Shown: positions 23,701-35,552 of the stretch, piece by piece
How positions within the stretch are numbered: position 1 is the stretch's first letter
How the letters are laid out: every line of letters begins with the position of its first letter
Origin: Ianthella basta
Lineage: Eukaryota; Porifera; Demospongiae; Verongiida; Ianthellidae
DNA: 64,000 nucleotides
Assembly (NCBI GenBank): GCA_964019415.1
Contig: OZ025869.1
Span: 7,912,714 to 7,976,713, forward strand
Direction: 5' to 3'
Program-made: the position numbers and the translations under genes
Notes under the pieces: generated by a model
The model's database searches: none
What the model was told of the DNA's origin: nothing
Seen by the model: the letters and a program-made list of their open reading frames with translations, nothing else

Positions 23701-26660
23701 CCAGACCAGGGAAGTATAGCCATCCCTCTCCCTCAGTACCAGCAGTTAGCTTCACAAGATCTTCTCGTAGCATCCTTGTATCCACCTGGATGCAGAACTC
23801 AAGGCTGATAAGGACCTCTTGGATCATTGTCGGCTCCAACTTGGGAAACAGCTCAGCCAGCTGACTGCAGTGGATGAGACCAAACTGGTTGACCTTGTCC
23901 TGGGACCCACTGAACAGGGTGCCATACATGTTGTGGAGAACAGCTTGGAGGTCCAAGATTAGCCAACTTTGGGAGGGGTCCAGCTTGTTGGGGAGAAAGA
24001 GGGCGTGCCCAACTGCTGTTAGGTCACGACACACTTCCACAGCTGGAGGTAAGTTCCTGGAGAGCAGCTCAACATTCTTCAATAGCCATGACTGGAAGGT
24101 GTGGAGTGTGATGGCCGGAACAGAGAATGCTTTCTGCACTTGCACTAGGACCCACCGAAGGTTGTACGAGAGACCATCAGAGTTCAACTGGAGAGGTTGG
24201 ATCTCCTGCAAGAAGGTGCATATCTGATTGATACCCTCAGATTCAGGCTTGCGGCAGTCCAGGAGACAGGGACCCTGGATGTTGAAAGGTAACTCCTGCA
24301 CTGACTGAGTGCATCGTAGCAGCTTCTCGGCTGCTTCCTCTTTGGACTTTACTCGGTCAAGGAAACTGCCAACAAGGATCACTTGTGGAGTGGATGGGGC
24401 TGAAGTAAGAGCTAGAGGTTGCAGCCAGCGAGTGATTTGCTGTGAGATGATGTCTTCCTCGTCGGTTGTCTTTACCAGAAGTAACAGGGTCACTGACACT
24501 CCTGGCTTGCTCAGCATGGCCTCCAGGAAGGACTGATGAGGGCCGTGGTAATCAGCCTGACCGGCAAAGTCGTAGAACAATGTCTGTCCATACTTACGAC
24601 TGAAGAACTGGACTGCTTCAATTCCAGCTGTGCGTTGTCTGATGTCCTCCACTTGTGCAAACCTGTTGATCAATCTCTTGAAGATGCTTTTGCCCTCGGC
24701 TTGCAGAGCTGCTATCAGTGTACTCTTGCCGTGTTTAGCATTGCCAATTACTGCTACAATGCGCTTTGTAGAGAAAGACTGTGCCTGTCGAATAGTTTGT
24801 AAGAAATCACCTCGTGCAAGGCCTAAGGGAGATCTGGATTCTTTGTTCCTTGTTGTCATATCTGCTCCTGCCTCCACGAGTAGAACCCCACATTTAATAT
24901 GATTGTATTTAGCAGCATAATGCAGGGCTGTTGAGCCAGCAGCTAGCCTCCCATACCCCAACTCCCTGCTAGTAGTGACAACATTCACACTAGCACCTGC
25001 TCTAATCAGTTCACACACCATTTCATCACTACCCGTCCAAGCTGCCCCCATCAAAGGGGTCACTCCCCATTCATCTTGTACATTGGTGTTTGCACCAGCT
25101 GCACACAGTGTTTTCACAACACTGCAATGACCCCTCCAGCTGGCATAGTAAAGGGCAGTTTGTTGAAGATACTTGTCCTTTACATTCACACGAGCTCCTT
25201 TTCTAATGAGCTCCTCCACCATTTGGACATGACCCCCAATAGCTGCCTCTATTAAAGGTGTTCTGCCATACTCACCTCTGGTGTTCACATCACAGCCCTC
25301 TTTAATTAACCGCCTCACTTTGAACAAGTCACCCTTTTCACAAGCACTCCTAAGAGCCATCTCCAATTCTTTCTAGCAGAAGTACAAGTGAAGGTGTGAC
25401 CTACAGAAGACACAATGGACCACTTGTTGGATCAACAACTTCACACAGAGAGGCAAAATGCCTCACAAAATGTCTAACTACTAAACAATATGGTTCATTA
25501 CTACAGCTGCCTACAATTTACTGCTAATGACTCCAAATGACTCAACATGTGTTACAAGCCATCTTAACTTGCTCCATCTATACCAATAGGCTAAGGAAGG
25601 AGAGGCCTGAGGCCAATAGTAGCCCCTGCTAGATCCACCTTGAGTACAGCCCCTTCACATGCAGGCTACTAGCTACCATTCAAAGCTCCAGCTAGGGCAC
25701 GGGTTCACCCACCTACAGCACCACGTGTGTTGGATGCACTACGGCAATACAGTATAAGAGCACTCACCAGTTGGAGAGGTGTTGGGCTGAGGCGCTAGGG
25801 AGGGAGGAGTGAAGAGGTGTTGGCTGCTACTGTCGGCCGTCGCGTGAGGAAGTAGCGGAGAGTTGTAGCTGTTGGTAGTCGGCGGAGGAGGCGCGGCGGT
25901 AAGGAGGGAGGAGTGTGAAGGTGTTGAGCGGGACGGTGAACGGGGGAAACCAGACGTTGCTAATGGACGGAGTGTTGGAGGAGCGAATACGTCGAGGAGT
26001 CAGTTGGATGCGGGAGGCTAGTGGCGCGAGACTGAGCCGTAGGGGTGTGGGCTGGATGTGTTGGTCGCGGAGGAGGCGAGCCGTTAAGGAGGAAGGAGTG
26101 TTGTGGTGTTCAGCTGGACGGCGCTGCTGGTGACGGTGGAACGAACAGTGTGAATTTCGAGCGAGGCTGCTATCAACTGTTAACTGAGTGCTGAAGAGAC
26201 GCAGCGCTTCCTCTGTAGCTGGAGTGCGTACAGAAAGGTGTAAGTTGCGAGGCTGCTGTTAACTGTTAACCTGGTGTTGAAGGGGCGCAATGCTTCCTCT
26301 GTCGGAGGAGTGTGCACGGGAAGGTGTCAGTTGGCTGAGCTGGTACAAGAGAGACTGGACAGTCAGTGGTTGGGCGCTATTAAAAGGCGGTGGAGAGAGA
26401 GTGACCTGCATGAAAGATGGGGAAAGGTTTGTAGCTAAATGAGCAGTTGAAGCAGCTAGAAACTACGGGACTTAGCTAACTACTTGACAGCCATTAGCTA
26501 GCTAGTGAACTGTAGCTAGATTTGCACACTTCAACGCTTCCTAAACAGCAAACAAGCCACTCCGCACAAACCACTTGCAAAAGGACTTACCTCCACTACA
26601 CACCTGGCAGGCCCAGGGCTGCCCGGCCGGTAGAGAACAACTCAAACAAACTCGACTATA
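20780..26660. repeat. Segmental duplication, copy 1
   Basis: This block matches 41,405-47,000 in the same orientation over nearly its whole length, including introns and 5' flank. The start codons of the two genes are 20,474 bp apart. The main difference is around 22,095-22,650 (copy 1) versus 42,719-43,000 (copy 2), where a domain-encoding exon block differs. Confidence 0.9.
21208..25360 (-). CDS. Ankyrin-ROC-COR protein with two Death domains
   Basis: Exons are 25360-23077, 22913-22797, 22649-22587, 22373-22095, 21971-21870 and 21584-21208. All junctions are phase 1 and the total is 3,222 bp, or 1,073 residues. ATG 25360 is used because the longer frame begins with TTG. Residues 1-180 hold about five or six ankyrin repeats. 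A ROC GTPase follows, with P-loop GNAKHGKS (206-213), switch DFAGQ (264-268) and a weak G4 (VGSFLD). A COR-like region extends to about 745. Ser/Thr-rich linkers flank a first Death domain (about 822-914, RWRDGEGASPTWEVLL); the C-terminal Death domain (about 950-1073) has the classic GRTWRTVL core. This is the DAPK1 layout without the kinase. A GTP-regulated scaffold in apoptotic or immune signalling is inferred. Intron 3 ends in a pure run of about 22 C. Confidence 0.85.
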
Positions 26661-26850
26661 ACTCTATCTCTAGCACTGACTGTGACAACTGAACAACTCA
26701 AAGAAACTCCACTAAACTCCTGTATTCTTGGGCGTGTACCGCTGACTACTATAGCAACGAAAAACGCGCCACACCCATATGGCCATATCCGGCAACGCGC
26801 GAATGACGTCACCATCACCAGTGCACATGAATGTACAGCAGTGACTGCAG
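25361..26850 (-). promoter_or_regulatory. 5' flank and probable 5'UTR exons of ankyrin-ROC-COR gene 1
   Basis: An acceptor-like site (ctgctag) lies just before the ATG. Good donor sites on the minus strand at about 25,768 (ctg|gtgagt) and 26,590 (gag|gtaagt) are kept in copy 2, so non-coding leader exons are likely. Between 25,780 and 26,300 there are three or four imperfect repeats containing aaggagggaggagtg. A perfect CRE palindrome, tgacgtca, is at 26,804-26,811. Promoter function is inferred. Confidence 0.45.
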
Positions 26851-27857
26851 TGTCCTTCAGTGGTACACACAACAGTGTCACAGGTTGTAACTACTGGAGT
26901 TCATTCTGAGTGCTCTCCAGTGTGTGCTCAAACACCTCCATGCACCTTCTGCAGCAGAGACAAGTGGTCGTAGCTAGTCAGCCAACATCTGCATGAGGGT
27001 GGGCAGGACAGCCAACATCTGAGGGTGGGCAGGACAGGATGGGAGTAGCCTTGCCCACTAGACCGTCCTGTAAGTGCCCGCTAGCTATAGCCTACAGTAC
27101 TGTACTAGCAGGCCAGACTAGATGGAGTGTGTACATGTGTAGGATGAAATAGCTACTCTTGTGTTAGATGGAGGTCCCCTTAACTCTGAAGCTATGAAAA
27201 GTGACAGTCATGGGTTGTTACGAGATATTATATGCACGACAATTGATTCAGTGACAGCCACGTCCACATTAATGGACAAGCATGGGGACTTTCCCTGATG
27301 TTGCACTATAATTATCAAAAAGCAAAGTCTGTACATGTAAGCCATACATGTGCACAGTCATGTGGACCAAACATACTTTGGTGACTCTACACTTAGTGAC
27401 TGGTCCATGTCACTGTGACTGTCACCTGTATGGTTTAGGGAGTCCAACATACTTTGGTGCAATGTCATACGTAGAAGTCCCTCTTTAGTCTAGAACTCAG
27501 TACCAGACATTCCTGCATTATGGGCACTCCCTCCTCTTGGGGTTCACCTTCCAACATGGTCTGGCCCGCTAGACCCAACTCCTCATTATCGAGTGGTGGT
27601 GGAAGAGGAGATGTGAAGTTGGGTCTAGCGAGCCAGACTACTTTCAACATGGTCTCCTTTTTCATCTGTCTCCACAGCTAACAGACACAACACATTGAGG
27701 TACAATCTGAAGGCCTAAACATTGTAGAATATACCATTATTTCCAAAGAGTGCGCATTATAAACTGCTCAGTACAGTCTGAGGGCTTACACTATAAATTC
27801 AATTTTAAAAGAGTTTGAACTATACACCGTTCAGGATTTCACCAAAAGGGACACCTG
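26851..27857. other. Intergenic with hairpin, no gene
   Basis: Two 27-bp copies lie near 26,985-27,040 (agccaacatct…gggcagga). An inverted repeat has arms 27,560-27,580 and 27,617-27,637 (20 of 21 bases pair; core cgctagacccaact). The motif acatactttggtg occurs twice. No coding frame is seen. Confidence 0.6.
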
Positions 27858-27865
27858 TGTGTGTA

Positions 27866-27944
<79 letters not shown>
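27858..27944. repeat. (TG)n microsatellite
   Basis: A nearly pure TG tract with one TGTATATG interruption near its start. Similar tracts occur at 51,140-51,172 and 55,410-55,443 just upstream of the same G-rich minisatellite. Confidence 0.95.
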
Positions 27945-27946
<2 letters not shown>

Positions 27947-28079
27947 ACGTACAAAAAGACAGGTGAGAAAGAGATATTTCACTCCAACATTAACTAAGTC
28001 ACTAAGTCAGTGAGTGACTTGTACAGCATGCATGAAGAGGAGTACTGTAACACACACTACACTAACAGCAGCTGGAGAA

Positions 28080-28525
28080 AGGAGAGGGAGGGGCAGAGGG
28101 GGAGGGGTGGGAGGGGCAGAGGGGAAGGGGTGGGAGGGGCAGAGGAGGAGGGGTGGGAGGAGCAGAGGGGGAGGGGTGGGAGGGGCAGAGGGGGGAGGGA
28201 TGGGAGTGGCAGAGGGGGAGGGGTGGGAGGAGCCGGAGGGGCAGAGATGGAGGGATGAGAGGGGCAGAGGGGGGTGGGAGGGGCAGAGGAGGGGTGAGGT
28301 GGGAGGAGCCGGAGGGGCAGAGATGGAGAGATGAGAGGGGCAGAGGGGCAGAGGGGAGGGGTGGGAGGGGCAGGGGGGAGGGGTGGAAGGGACAGAGGGG
28401 GAGGAGCCGGAGGGGCAGAGATGGAGGGATGAGAGGGGCAGAGGGGGGGTGGGAGGAGCCGGAGGGGCAGAGATGGAGAGATGAGAGGGGCAGAGGGGGA
28501 GGGGTGGGAGGGGCAGAGGAGGAGG
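28080..28525. repeat. G-rich minisatellite (ggaggggcagaggg type)
   Basis: About 445 bp of imperfect units built on gggaggggcagagggggagg. The same array is about 140 bp at 51,300-51,436 and about 535 bp at 55,565-56,098, so copy number varies between duplicates. Four-G runs recur every 5-10 bases on the plus strand. Confidence 0.95.
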
Positions 28526-28654
28526 GAGGTGTAACACACACTACACTAACTACTTGGCACCAGCTAATGACCAACTACCCAGTGTACACTCAGTGTACAT
28601 CTCCCTCCTCCCCCCTCCCACACACATCAACACACAAGGGGACCACACACTCAC

Positions 28655-29240
28655 CATCCGATGTAGCACTGGCAGAGGTTCTCATGTGAAGTGGCTTGAT
28701 CAATCAGCAGCTGCACTTGACGACACACATCAATGCCCTTCTCATGGAGGAAGTCGTTACCTGAGGAACAGGAAGCAGGTCATGTGATGAAGGACAGGTC
28801 ACCATGGCAACAACTGACTATACTTATCCCTGGAGGGAGGGGCAACGGGGGTGGAGTAGGGAGGGGCAGAGGGAGAGTTGGGGGAAGTAGGGAGGGGCAG
28901 AGGGAGAGTTGGGGGAAGTAGGGAGGGGCAGAGGGACAGTTGGGGGAAGTAGGGATGGATACGGGTAGATGGATACGCACGAGGAGGGGCAGAGAGGGAG
29001 GGGAAGAAGAGGGAGGGGCAGAGAGGAGGCTGAGGAGGAGGGGAGGAAAGAGTGGCAGAGGCCAGGGAAGCAAAAAGTTTGGGGCAATGGGAGTGGCCAA
29101 TGTACGGCCACTCACATACTCAAGCACTCACACACTCCACTCACTGAGGAAGTGGCTTGTACGTTTTAGCAAGAGTCCAACAGGAATGCAAGGTGGGGCT
29201 AGGGGACTCCTTCAGCAGCTCCACTCCAAGCTGACACAAC
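28655..29240 (-). pseudogene. mTOR fragment: FAT-region piece and FATC exon
   Basis: Two pieces read on the minus strand. Near 29,240-29,140 the frame CQLGVELLKESPSPTL, followed by HSCWTLAK, matches the start of the mTOR FAT region, and a stop follows KPLPQ. At 28,760-28,655 a 106-bp exon with good splice sites encodes the FATC domain ([20 protein letters not shown]), ending in a donor where mTOR continues Cys-Pro-Phe-Trp. Everything between these two parts in real mTOR (over 1,000 residues) is absent. Between them lies a 33-bp tandem array (agttgggggaagtagggagg) at about 28,857-28,955. Non-functional relic. Confidence 0.75.
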
Positions 29241-29354
29241 TTGGTTGGGGTAGGGATGGACACACACAGGCGGACACACAATGCAGACACAAATGGAATG
29301 TCACATACCTATCTATTGTACAGTGAAGGAAACACACACAATTATACACCACAC

Positions 29355-29735
29355 ACAGGACATGAGGTAAACACTACACTCACATACACACACCGTGTGG
29401 AGTGACACTGGACCAGACCACACCACACACAGGACATGAGGTAAACACTACACTCACATACACACACCGTGTGGAGTGACACTGGACCAGACCACACCAC
29501 ACCACACACAGGACATGAGGTAAACACTACACTCACATACACACACCGTGTGGAGTGACACTGGACCAGACCACACCACACACAGGACATGAGGTAAACA
29601 CTACACTCACACACACACACCGTGTGGAGTGACACTGGACCAGACCACACTACACACAGGACATGAGGTAAACACTACACTCACATACACACACCGTGTG
29701 GAGTGACACTGGACCAGACCACACCACACACAGTA
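29355..29735. repeat. 74-bp tandem repeat, about 5 copies
   Basis: The unit contains acaggacatgaggtaaacac, tacactcacatacac and gtgtggagtgacactggacc. The same array has about 19 copies at 56,929-58,335. Because 74 is not a multiple of three, all frames recur every three units, which creates spurious open frames. Confidence 0.95.
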
Positions 29736-30188
29736 CACAAGCACACAGGACAAAAGTACATACTTTGAGTTTAAAAACTCACACTTTTAAGTTGTTGAAT
29801 GACCTTGTTCATACGATGGCTGGTTGTCATACGCTTCTGATATGCTTACACATTTCCACCTCTAAGTTGTTGAATGACCTTGTAACTGCAAGTCGGCTGT
29901 GTGGTTTCTGTATTGACATGCTCCATTTGTGGTTGTACCACTGGCAGCTCCAAAGGTATGCAAAAGCTACCACTCACTGCAGAAACACAACAAGAATACA
30001 CCCCACATATAACAGGTGCCTATATTGATTACAACATAGGAAGTAGTTTGTAGAGTCTCAATGGTATTGTCTACATCAAGCTTAAGGCACAGGTGCGACA
30101 TGTCCTAGGGGAACAAGGCAACTTCTCAGGGTGCCATTATAATTTATAGTGTACAATGCATGCACAGTGAGCAAATGTAACGTGCATA

Positions 30189-30364
30189 CAGTGGCCCTGC
30201 TAAACGATCACCTCTATAAAACGACCACCTTAGAAATAAGACCGCTTTGGTTTAGTCCCATATCCATGTACACATGCATTGTTTGATTGTAAAAGTAAGA
30301 CCACTTTGAAAATAAGACCACTTCTCATGGCCCAGATGGTGGTCTTATTTCTGAGGTTCCACTG
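30189..30364. mobile_element. 176-bp MITE with TA target site
   Basis: The ends are CAGTGGCCC… and …GGTTCCACTG, flanked by TA on both sides as in Tc1/mariner/pogo insertions. The inside repeats aaataagaccac in both orientations. The copy at 58,791-58,966 has the same length. Confidence 0.65.
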
Positions 30365-31323
30365 TATATGGGAATACAATACAGTGTACACACCCTTATG
30401 TAAGATACATTGCTTCCTGCATTGTGCACTACACATGTGGTCCTCAGCCTCATGTAACATACTCTGGAGGTCTGTTTCTACTGCACTAACACATGTTCCA
30501 AACCACTGTAGCTCACATGGGTGGTGTCTAATTTTCTACTATGTAGCAACTAGCGCAATTACTCCTTTTGCTCAGGTGATGTTGATCGAACCTCTGCAAC
30601 TGCCGCTGGTGATCTATTTCTACCAGTGACTACTGCATTCACACCACCAGCACATGTGCTGTACTGTCGTAATGTAACTTGTACTGTGTGTGGTGGTGGT
30701 GGTGGTGGTGGTGGTGGTGGTGGGGGCACAGTGTAGGCATATTATACAATGCACAAGGTGGTCCAAGGTAAGGAAACATATACACTCCTTCAGTTGGCAA
30801 CAAAAGGCCAACAAACGTGGTATGAACTTGGGAAAGCGTTGAGATGGTGAAGGCAGGGATGAAATTTGGTTAAAGGTGATTTCTTGCATCTTTACAATTG
30901 CCACAATATGTATCTAAGGGATACGGCAGAGATGGTAGTTTCTTTGTTCAGGAGCTCATCCATCAGTTTTCTATACCAGTCAACATGAAACATGGCACAC
31001 ATACTGTGGGTGGTCTAAGGTGGTTGGTGACTCTGCCACTGGCCTCCTTTAGACAAAACGTACCGACACAATGAACTTGTGCCCATGGAGATTACGGAGC
31101 TAGTCTATGGAAACGTGTCAATCATCACACGTAGATGATTTTGATTTGTCACACACTCAAATTGCAGGTAACAGGCTGGGAACCCACCCTAAGGGCAAAT
31201 ATTCGTCAAGTAACTGTACAAAGACATTCATTACAATTATAACAGTTAGAGTACATGTGTACAGCTACCTATTGCAATGGTGAGACCTCCCATCACTGGT
31301 GTATACAGGACACACAGAGAATT

Positions 31324-31798
31324 ATAGAAAGGGGAGTAAATTTTGAGCGTACAAAACAGAACTTGATCTGTTTTGTACAACTGAAGAAAGCCCTTTTTGG
31401 GGCTGAAACGTCTTGAAGTTAAGAAACAGTGTGCCACGTCAGGGGTGGATCCGGCCAACCCTTGAGGGAGGGGGCTGAGTGCTTTTTATTAGCTATTGTG
31501 CAATCACATTATGACGTACATAATTAAAATGGCTGCCGGCGACCAGAACTAAAGAGAACTTAATTCAGATCCCTGTGCAGTCACACCAGACTCTATGTAG
31601 CTTAAACCAGCTCCTATAAGGTTGTTTAGATGATTTAGGCCATTAAATTCTGTTGGATGTACACTTTAGTGAAATTTGCTAAGAAAAGTGTTTCAGATCT
31701 GAGCCAAGAAGGGAGGCTCAAGCCCCCTAAGCCCCCCCCCCCCCAGATCCGTCCTTGCACATATTATATACGCTCACAATTTACTCCCCTTTTCTATA
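31324..31798. mobile_element. About 475-bp MITE with 28-bp terminal inverted repeats
   Basis: The left end tatagaaaggggagtaaatt is the inverted repeat of the right end aatttactccccttttctat, with further pairing inward (ttgagcgta). It has no coding capacity. It contains a 12-bp perfect hairpin followed by a hammerhead-like motif at 31,381-31,412. The duplicated copy is at 59,926-60,405. Confidence 0.65.
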
Positions 31799-32384
31799 TA
31801 TGGATGTGGTATGAACCTCAACTTTAACACACATGCTGTATTGCCCTTCCTACTGCAGTGGTCAATGTCATTGCCCACCACTCTGTTCACATGCTGTAGT
31901 CAATAGCAGGCCAGGTCAGTAGGAAGACAATAGAGAATGCTCTATAAATACCAGTGGCTGGTACAAACTATACAAGATGGGGTTAGTGTATTTCACAGCA
32001 CACGAGACACACCAACACACACTGCATGGAAAGAGTGTGTTTGGGGGACACACACACACACCGTGGGAAGGGATAACACCCGTTGTGTGTAATAGAGTGG
32101 GTGTTTATATTCATTACAGCATGGGGAATAGCAAACACAGCACTTAATGCCCACGCACCAGTCTGTGTTTGGGAAAGACACACAACATGTTAAATATACA
32201 GAAAGTACCAAACACACACAGCACTAGGAGGGGGCGGGGCCAACACTGTGAGGAGTGCAGGGGGACCATTTGAACAGTGAACTGGACTCACATGAGCACT
32301 AACAGGTGAACATGGGAAATGGTAGAGGAGAGGAGAGGGAGGGGGAAGGGCAAGGGAGACACAGGAAAAAAGTACGCATTTCCC

Positions 32385-32960
32385 AGTATGGGATTGTTAT
32401 GAAACCCATTATTTGGAAATCCCAATAGTGGGTTTAACTGTTAGCTCTACAAATTCCCATGTTCCGATTTAATGGGAAATATCAAATACACACCAAGTGA
32501 CTTGAGCATCCTGTGAATCATGCATTTCCCATCCTGTGTATTGTATACCGATAATGGGTTTTAACCACATTTCACATCATGTGAATTCACAGGAAAATAG
32601 TATACATTTCCCATGATGGGTATTGTATGCTGCAATGATGGGTTTATCTTATATTCTGTACAGCATTGATTATGTATAATTCCCATGATGGGAAAAGCAA
32701 ACCCACCAACGTGTTCTTTCATATCAGGAATTATACAATTCCTGTGATGGGTATTGTGCCATATGATGATGGGTTATACTTCGTTTGCTACAGCCATGTT
32801 CTATGCAATATACCCATGATGGGAATTGCATGCAATTCCCATCATGGGAAACGAGAACACATAATTGTGTGAATAATATAGTCTGAATAGTGCAGTTCCC
32901 ATAATGGTTACTGTGCAGTGATGGTGGTTTATTATTTGTTTAGTACAGCATGTAATATGT
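32385..32960. repeat. Degenerate array of palindromic CCCATgATGGG motifs
   Basis: Motifs such as ttcccatgatgggtattgt recur at roughly 55-120 bp intervals in either orientation, with tgtacagcatg and ttatgtata between them. A full palindrome (aattcccatcatggg mirrored) lies at about 32,812-32,850. A related set lies at 35,060-35,480. Confidence 0.75.
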
Positions 32961-34942
32961 ATAATATCCATGTTAACTGAAAGCGAGTTGGCAACTTGCT
33001 TGCAAACAAGCTAAAGTGAGCCGGCAGTTAATGGCTCAGAATCAGCTATAGCTATTGGGGCAGCTATGCAGGACATGCAATCTCCGACATCTTCAGTGTT
33101 TTCAAGTGCGCAGTGCTGAGAGAGAAGCGCCGCAACCAATGGTGAGTTGGACAGGAGTACAGGTGGAAGAGGCAGAATCGGCAAAGCAACAGGGATGATA
33201 GAAACCATAGGCATGAAGGCAATGGAAACAGGACTTGAGCTGGGTCAAATGGAAGTATACAATTGCAATGTATGCATATACATTGTGCACATGTGCATGC
33301 AGCTGTGCACAGCTAATATACTGCAAGTCATGGACTTCGCAAGACAGGCCTAGGAATGTCACAATTGCAAGCATTTCCATAACCATAGCTACAGAAATGT
33401 CCCTTTCCTTAGTAAGCCATCACACATATAGGTGGAACTGCTTGTGTTGCTGATCGTACAGCATGTACATATGCATAGCTAGCTGTTATGCATAAAACCC
33501 AGTGGGGCCGAATTGGCATAAAATTTCCATAGAGAATTAACTATACTTAAGTATAAACCGCGAAATTTTATTGTCTATAGCAGCTCGATGAACAGTCTAC
33601 AGTAGTTTTTCATGCAGTTGACACAGTTTGTAGGGGATGTCCGATATCACACCATACCCGAGTATAGGTAGCTGGCTACCAAGGGTTTTCAGGCACTTGA
33701 TGAATCTTACGTCATTCCTGGGACCCATATCCTGTTCCGGAAGTAGGTGCTAATCATATCAACCTTAAAAGGCTACTTCGTGCTTGCTGACAAGATTTCT
33801 GTACTGTGACTGATAACAGGGGGGTAGAAGACGGAATTATGTATACGTATTGTGTAGATTGGCTTAATTAAATTTTGCACAAACAGCGTGGCAGCCATTT
33901 TCGAGGTCACGAATAGTCACACATTATGACGTCATTCTTACTTGCGCATGTGCAGAGATTTGCATCTTCGAAAAAGGGGTGAATTGTTAGAGAGAACAAG
34001 AACACCCGTTGATGTCGACGAGACGCATATGGGTGGCTACGGATTTTGCTGTGCATTGGCAGTAGATGCTGTTCAAGCGGGAAGGCTGCAGCCAGCGGCA
34101 ACATCCTCTTCTAGAGGGCCAGGAACAGCACGAGCAGAAGACGAGGGTGCGCGTGCATGGCCACGTATTCGGCTGAGCGTTGGCAGTAGTACTGCTTCGA
34201 ACGGGAATTCTGCAGCCAGCAACACCACCTTCTACTTACTAAAGGGTCAGGAAACAGCACAAGCAGAAGACGACGGAGGTGGCCTCAATCAGGTAAGTAA
34301 GCAATTGGATCTTGAAACATGGAATTTGACCGTGCTATACTATTCCCTTCTCTTGAATTGCTCTTTGGAATAGTTGAAGAGACAAAGAACAGTTTGTCTG
34401 GTGTGTCACTGAGGCAAACAGAAGAAGCTCAAGTGTTTTAAACAAGTCTACAAACTCATGCTTGTTAACCCCCCATTTTCATTTACATGTATGTGTTATG
34501 GTAAGTTTTTATGCTAAACCCACCATCTGTTTTTTGTGCTGAATCTACTATGTATTGTGTACTGGGTTTTGACCAATATAGATCCCGTTGCCATGGTAAT
34601 GTGCATCTAAACGATGATTCTAAATCGCAGAGAAGCTTCGCGCGTGATTATAAATCCCGTAGACGTACGTGGCGGGCAGAGTGCGCGTGAAGTGTATAAT
34701 GACGTCATCACTGCCATTTTGTATCTGCTGTTTTTCCTTCAGTTCTCGCCGAATGGCCTCCCTACGAAGCAGGAGTAAGGGCAGACGATGAAGGAGTGTA
34801 ACGAGAAAGATTACGGGTGCCGTAAAGTTTTTTTATTGAGCTTCCGCATCGTCATCCATTGCCAATGACGCGGGCGTCGTCGAGAGGAGCTAGTGGAGAG
34901 GATTTTCATTGGATTAGTGAACAGTGTTTGGATCTATACTAC
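32961..34942. other. Non-coding spacer between palindrome arrays
   Basis: The only sizeable frame is 33,942-34,373 on the plus strand (143 aa). It contains two imperfect internal repeats (cagccagc-aacA…cagaagacg blocks) but no known domain, so I do not call a gene. Perfect CRE palindromes tgacgtca occur at 33,927-33,934 and 34,700-34,707. Confidence 0.5.
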
Positions 34943-35056
34943 TTAAATGCCGACCAATCGGTGTCTGCGAAGATTTAGACCACTCAGCACTCGGGCGCTT
35001 CGCGCCCTCAAGCTTCGTGCTCTAAATCCCGCAGACACCTCTTGGGCGGCATTTAA
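34943..35056. repeat. Foldback element with TTAA ends
   Basis: The arms ttaaatgccg…ggtgtctgcg…atttaga and the mirrored tctaaat…cgcagacacc…cggcatttaa pair over about 35 bases, and the centre contains gggcgcttcgcgccc. Both ends read TTAA. Possibly a tiny non-autonomous element or a structured RNA. Confidence 0.6.
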
Positions 35057-35059
35057 CTA

Positions 35060-35480
35060 TTACTTACACCATGGGTAAAGTGAAGTATACGGCATTGCAT
35101 GCAATGGGTTTTGTGCAAAACCACTACATGTTGAGTGGGTTTGAGTAATTCACAGCATGTGAAGTGCATTAAACCCATGGTGGGTATTAACTGTGAACCC
35201 ATCGTGGGAAATACACAACATGTAATTTCAATAAAACCCACATTGTGTTGCACTGCATAATTACATGGCACAGTACTGTGTGTTTTGAAGAAAACCCACC
35301 ATGGTATATAGTATGGTTATTATGAAAATCACAGCATGGGTTATAGTAAATGTACATCATTGCAGCGCGGCACAGTACAGTGTGTTTTATACAAAACCCA
35401 TCGTGTGTTGGGCACTGGGTTTTACTTAATTCCTGAAAACGGTTTCGGTTGCATGTTTTCAGTACTGTGAATTAGTGAAA
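35060..35480. repeat. Second palindromic CCCAT/ATGGG array
   Basis: Motifs aacccatggtgggta, aacccatcgtgggaaat and aaacccaccatgg recur with cacagtactgtgtgtttt spacers. The composition matches the array at 32.4-33.0 kb. Confidence 0.7.
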
Positions 35481-35552
35481 AACCAAGGCGAGTATAATTC
35501 AAATCCCATTAAAAACACTGTATGGGAAATTGAATATTTTTTCCTGTGTAAG

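Larger units (their letters stand above)
29736..32340. repeat. Duplicated non-coding block, copy 1
   Basis: This block matches 58,336-60,960 almost base for base, including two MITE-like elements and a (TGG)n tract at 30,689-30,722. No gene is supported. The only frame conserved in both copies (minus, 30,620-30,904) has no recognisable features and may be open by chance. Confidence 0.8.

Noticed and set aside
23103-24902. Many 70-117-residue plus-strand frames opposite the ankyrin-ROC-COR exon
   Set aside because: Shadows of a long coding exon; similar frames reappear in copy 2 for the same reason.
28007-28574. Pro/Ser/Leu-rich and Gly/Arg-rich frames of 160-180 residues
   Set aside because: They are open in all frames on both strands of the G-rich minisatellite, change length with copy number and have no domain; the copies at 51.3 and 55.5 kb behave the same way.
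33942-34373. 143-residue plus-strand frame
   Set aside because: It contains an internal DNA repeat and an Ala/Gly/Arg-biased translation, with no domain, splice support or relative in the window.
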